Positions 61,304 to 64,000 of a stretch of DNA of 64,000 bases are shown in pieces. The stretch is from Micromonospora sp. NBC_01813 (GTDB taxonomy: Bacteria; Actinomycetota; Actinomycetes; Mycobacteriales; Micromonosporaceae): contig NZ_CP109067.1 of assembly GCF_035917335.1 (NCBI RefSeq), positions 6,199,001-6,263,000 of the forward strand, read 5' to 3'. Both the position numbers and the translations under genes were made by a program. How positions within the stretch are numbered: the first letter of the stretch is position 1; each line of letters opens with the position of its first letter. Under the pieces are notes generated by a model that was not told where the DNA came from, ran no database searches, and worked only from the letters and a program-made list of their open reading frames with translations.

Positions 61304-61449
61304 CGGAGGAGCTTGCCTTTGCCCCCAGTCGCCTGCTGCCCCAACCGCAGGTTGGGTCGCCGATCTGACTGCAGGACCCCGAGGGCGGACCGGGCTTCCA
61401 GGGCGCACCAGGGCGGGCACCCAAGGGGATGCCCGCCCGGACTATGCGC

Positions 61450-61836
61450 TCACCAAACCTTGACGACCCCCCAGTGGCAGGGGTTGATGTTGAAGAGTCC
61501 GCCCGCATCCAGGGGGTGGGTAGTGATGTATTTGTTGTTGTTCGCTAGGTCGTAATAGGCGATGTCGACCGCGCGGTCGATCGGCGTCGAGAATCTGGTG
61601 ATGATGTGCGACGCATTGCCCGTCGCCGTATATCCCGGATAGAGGATGTTGCTGCTGCTGTTGTTGTAGAAGTAGCCGACGATCGAACGGTCCCTGCTGG
61701 ACGCATGGTTGGTAATTTTGCCGTGGCAGGCCGCCGCGCTGGCTGGCGCGGCCGCGACGACGACAGTCGGCACGGAGATGAGGGCGGCGAGCAGAGTCAG
61801 CACGACTCCGCGCCGCGCGATGCTGAAACGAGTCAT
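61450..61836 (-). CDS. Small secreted protein
   Basis: 128 residues from ATG 61836 with AGGAG upstream. Signal peptide about 1-36 (ends ASAA). Mature protein of about 92 residues, polar and Asn/Tyr-rich, with exactly two Cys (ACHGK near 37; NPCHWG near 120) that could form one disulfide. No family recognised. Between 61304 and 61449 no other gene is seen. It lies 114 bases downstream of the next gene's stop and is probably its own transcript. Confidence 0.6.
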   Translation of the reverse strand: MTRFSIARRGVVLTLLAALISVPTVVVAAAPASAAACHGKITNHASSRDRSIVGYFYNNSSSNILYPGYTATGNASHIITRFSTPIDRAVDIAYYDLANNNKYITTHPLDAGGLFNINPCHWGVVKVW

Positions 61837-61950
61837 TCGGTGTTTCTCCTGTCCTTTGTCCGCTGTTGCCCGAATCGTATTGGCGCATCGGGGCAGCGTC
61901 GGCGCCCTGGCAGGAAGCGGCCAGCTGTCGTTCATGCGAGGTGTGCTCGC

Positions 61951-63882
61951 TCAGGAAACGGTGACCACTGCGGCGACTGCTTCGGTGAGGGTGGTGGCTG
62001 TCGCGATCACTTTGGTGCGGTGTGGGCCGTTGGGGAGGTGGATTTCGCAGTGGTGTGGGGTGAGGAGGGCGGTGACGGCGAGTCCGGGGTGGTGGGCGGC
62101 GAGGGTGGTGAGTGCGGGTACGGGGTCGTCGCCCTGGCCGTCGTCGTTGTCGGGGTTGGGGTGGTGTGGTGCGGGGATGGGGATCGTCGGGTCGGTGGGT
62201 ACGGCGTGGTCGCTGGCGTTGCGGATGTATTCGAGGGCGTGGGCGATGGCTTTGGGGAGGCTGGGGTGGTGTGCGCCGGGGTTCCAGCGGCCGAGGTGGC
62301 CGGTGAGGTGGGGTGGGGCGAAGCAGACGCCCCAGCGCAGGCCTTGGACCTGGTGTGGGTTGCCGGCGTTGCGGCTGTAATCGGCGAGGCTGATGACGGC
62401 GGCGAGGCCGAGCCGATGGGCGAGGGTGACCACTGTGGCCAGTGGTGGGACTTGTGGTGGGGTGGCGTGGAGGAGGATGCGGCCGCCGGGGTGTCCGTTG
62501 GTGACGGCTTCGAGGTAGGCGGTGACGGGGTCGGTGTCGGGTTGGTGGATGGTGGCGTAGCCGTGGAGGAGTTCGTGGTCGCGGAGGAACATCAGTTGGC
62601 CGTCGAGGGTGGCGAGTTCGGTGGGGTCGAGGCCGAGCGCGGTCAGCTGGTGGGTGAGTTGGTATTCGGGTGGGAGTTGGTGCAGCGGTTTGCCGCCCGG
62701 GTGGGTGCCGATGGGGGGTGCGGCTTCGGGCTGGCCGTTCAACGGTGGCCAGTTGAGGTGGCGGACCCGGCGGCGGCCGGCGGAGATGGTGACGGTCGCA
62801 CCGTGGTAGATGCGGTGGCTGCCGGCGCAGGTGCGGCAGCCGCCGATGCGGTCGCAGTCGCAGTCCTCCCAGTGGGGCAGGTGGGTGCAGTCGGGGCAGG
62901 GCAGGTACGGGATCGGCGGCCCCTGCCACGACGGTGGGGGCGGTTGCCAGGAGCGGGCCAGTCGTTCGCCGCGCCCGTCCCTGGTTTTGACGCCGGTGGG
63001 GCGCAGGGTGGTGTGCCACCAGCGGCCGTCGCGCCAGATGGCGTGCGCGCCGGGGGTCGGTGCGCCGGTGAGCAGCGCGGTGCAGTCGGCGACGATGCGG
63101 CGTTCGAGTTGGTCGGCGTCGACCGGGGGTGGTCCGAGGGGGATGCCGTTGGTTGGGCGTGGGGTGACGTGGTGGGCGGGGGCGTGTTGGCTGCGGTCGA
63201 TCAGCTCGAAGCAGGCCCGGCCGGTGTCGACGCGGGTGGCGGCGTCGGTGAACGTGTTGTAGCGGCCGGTGCTGGCGGGGACGGGGCTGCCGGGGAGTTC
63301 GTAGCGGATGTCCCAGTGGAAGTGGTCGCTGTCGGGGGCGGATGAGCTGCGGCGGGCTTCGATGACGAGGTCGAGGCAGAGGAGTTCGGCGGTGTCGCAG
63401 AGTTCGCCGAGCCGTTGGGTGGGGTCGGCGGGTGGTGGGGGTGTGGTGTGGCCGTACCAGATGCGCCAGGGGTCGTAGCCTTCGGCTGCGATCGGCCCGG
63501 CTTCGAGGGCGTGGCGTTGGTGGGCGGGCAGGTCGGGTTGCCAGCCGGCGGGGAGTTCGGTCCAGGGGGTGTAGATGGGTTCGCCGGGGAGTTCCGGGTC
63601 GTAGAGGTGCGCGGCGCCGGCCTGTGCGGCGAGGTCGGCGACGACGGGTGCCAGGTCGAGGCACCAGGCCCGGTCATCGTCGGTACGGGTGGGGGTGACC
63701 GCGCCGGGGACGATGGTGGCCGACGCGACGGCTGCGGTGTCGAGGTTGGCGACGGTGAGGACGAACTGGGCGCGCCGTTTCCCGGCCCCGTCGCAGCGCG
63801 CGCAGGTGGTGGTGGGGTTGGCGTCGCAGCGGGGGCAGCTGACGACGGTGACCGTGTGGTGTGGGGTCGGCTGGTGGGTCAC
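61951..63882 (-). CDS. Large protein with two CxxC zinc-ribbon clusters
   Basis: 643 residues from GTG 63882. N-terminal cluster CPRCDANPTTTCARCDGAGKRR (residues 16-37; two CxxC, DnaJ-like CxxCxGxG form) and a second, Cys-rich stretch near 328-360 (CPDC, CDC, CRTC). Between and after lie helical regions with many Pro and Trp; no nuclease, helicase or ATPase motif was found. The GTG overlaps the stop of the upstream gene (GTGA), so both are coupled. The composition is unlike that of the housekeeping genes to the left. Function unknown. Confidence 0.7.
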   Translation of the reverse strand: MTHQPTPHHTVTVVSCPRCDANPTTTCARCDGAGKRRAQFVLTVANLDTAAVASATIVPGAVTPTRTDDDRAWCLDLAPVVADLAAQAGAAHLYDPELPGEPIYTPWTELPAGWQPDLPAHQRHALEAGPIAAEGYDPWRIWYGHTTPPPPADPTQRLGELCDTAELLCLDLVIEARRSSSAPDSDHFHWDIRYELPGSPVPASTGRYNTFTDAATRVDTGRACFELIDRSQHAPAHHVTPRPTNGIPLGPPPVDADQLERRIVADCTALLTGAPTPGAHAIWRDGRWWHTTLRPTGVKTRDGRGERLARSWQPPPPSWQGPPIPYLPCPDCTHLPHWEDCDCDRIGGCRTCAGSHRIYHGATVTISAGRRRVRHLNWPPLNGQPEAAPPIGTHPGGKPLHQLPPEYQLTHQLTALGLDPTELATLDGQLMFLRDHELLHGYATIHQPDTDPVTAYLEAVTNGHPGGRILLHATPPQVPPLATVVTLAHRLGLAAVISLADYSRNAGNPHQVQGLRWGVCFAPPHLTGHLGRWNPGAHHPSLPKAIAHALEYIRNASDHAVPTDPTIPIPAPHHPNPDNDDGQGDDPVPALTTLAAHHPGLAVTALLTPHHCEIHLPNGPHRTKVIATATTLTEAVAAVVTVS

Positions 63883-64000
63883 GGCTGCCCCGCGTACCGG
63901 GTGGCGGCGGCGCTGGTGGTGGTGCCGACCCAGGTGGGCAGGTTGAGGGTGGTTTGGGCGGCGAGGGCTTGGGTGGTCTGCCAGCGGCGGAGGGCGTCTT
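63879..64000 (-). CDS. C-terminal end of an unidentified protein
   Basis: Only 39 codons and the TGA are inside the window; the visible end is ALRRWQTTQALAAQTTLN then TWVGTTTSAAATRYAGQP. The TGA (63881-63879) overlaps the GTG of the zinc-ribbon gene by four bases. No family can be named. Confidence 0.6.
   Translation of the reverse strand, partial: DALRRWQTTQALAAQTTLNLPTWVGTTTSAAATRYAGQP

Noticed and set aside
1-64000. CRISPR array, rRNA or tRNA genes, insertion sequences, prophage
   Set aside because: No regularly spaced repeats with unique spacers, no cloverleaf or rRNA-like sequence recognised by eye, and no transposase, integrase or phage structural protein among the recognisable genes. 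A tRNA scan would be needed for certainty.

Overview
The window is very GC-rich (codon third positions almost always G or C), densely coding on both strands, and full of actinomycete families. The protein repertoire, the DUF3107-TetR-DUF3152-moeZ block, the ROK-type glucokinase, the CebR-type operator and the AbiEi/DUF559-like gene point to a filamentous actinomycete, most likely a Micromonosporaceae member (Micromonospora relative). This is inferred from gene content, not from a marker gene. No rRNA, tRNA, CRISPR array, transposase or phage structural gene was seen.

Layout. 0-6.5 kb: end of a methyltransferase/GT2 pair, a divergent LysR/BASS-transporter pair, then a surface module (WxL-like protein, DUF916-like membrane protein, LytR-CpsA-Psr enzyme). 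6.6-13.5 kb: an asparagine-synthetase-like protein with both active sites degenerate, NhaA, an ABC-F ATPase, a glucokinase and a TPR-Smr pair. 13.5-19.3 kb: MerR plus membrane protein, a GT1 glycosyltransferase, a flavoprotein, an XRE/TPR regulator and the remnant of a second one. 19.3-25.3 kb: rsmI, a secreted GH9 endoglucanase with a CebR-type operator, and a membrane M28 peptidase. 25.5-29.7 kb: a tightly coupled signalling operon (REC-PP2C phosphatase, CHASE3 histidine kinase, Rcp1-type regulator, inositol-phosphatase-like enzyme). 29.7-46.8 kb: an iron-box DUF2218 gene, secreted coiled-coil cell-wall proteins, a spermidine-synthase-like membrane protein, a Ser/Thr kinase with a CBM2-like ectodomain, Trk/Ktr potassium uptake, GDPD, a RecQ-type helicase fused to a phosphoribosyltransferase-like domain, a methyltransferase and a DEAD-box helicase. 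45.8-57.4 kb: DUF3107, TetR, a proline-rich repeat protein, two DUF3152 paralogues, moeZ, a cyclase-repeat protein, proA, proB and an alkyltransferase-like protein. 57.4-64 kb: a more accessory stretch with a type-VII-secretion-flavoured three-gene operon, a lipoprotein candidate, a DUF559 protein, a small secreted protein and a zinc-ribbon protein coupled to a gene running off the edge.

Themes. Several genes bear on cell envelope and cellulose (GH9 with CebR-type site, CBM2-like kinase ectodomain, WxL/DUF916/LCP, NlpC/P60). Many starts lack a Shine-Dalgarno sequence but have a TANNNT hexamer 6-7 nt upstream, which suggests frequent leaderless transcription and helps fix start codons. Several gene ends carry long inverted repeats or short tandem duplications that include the stop codon.
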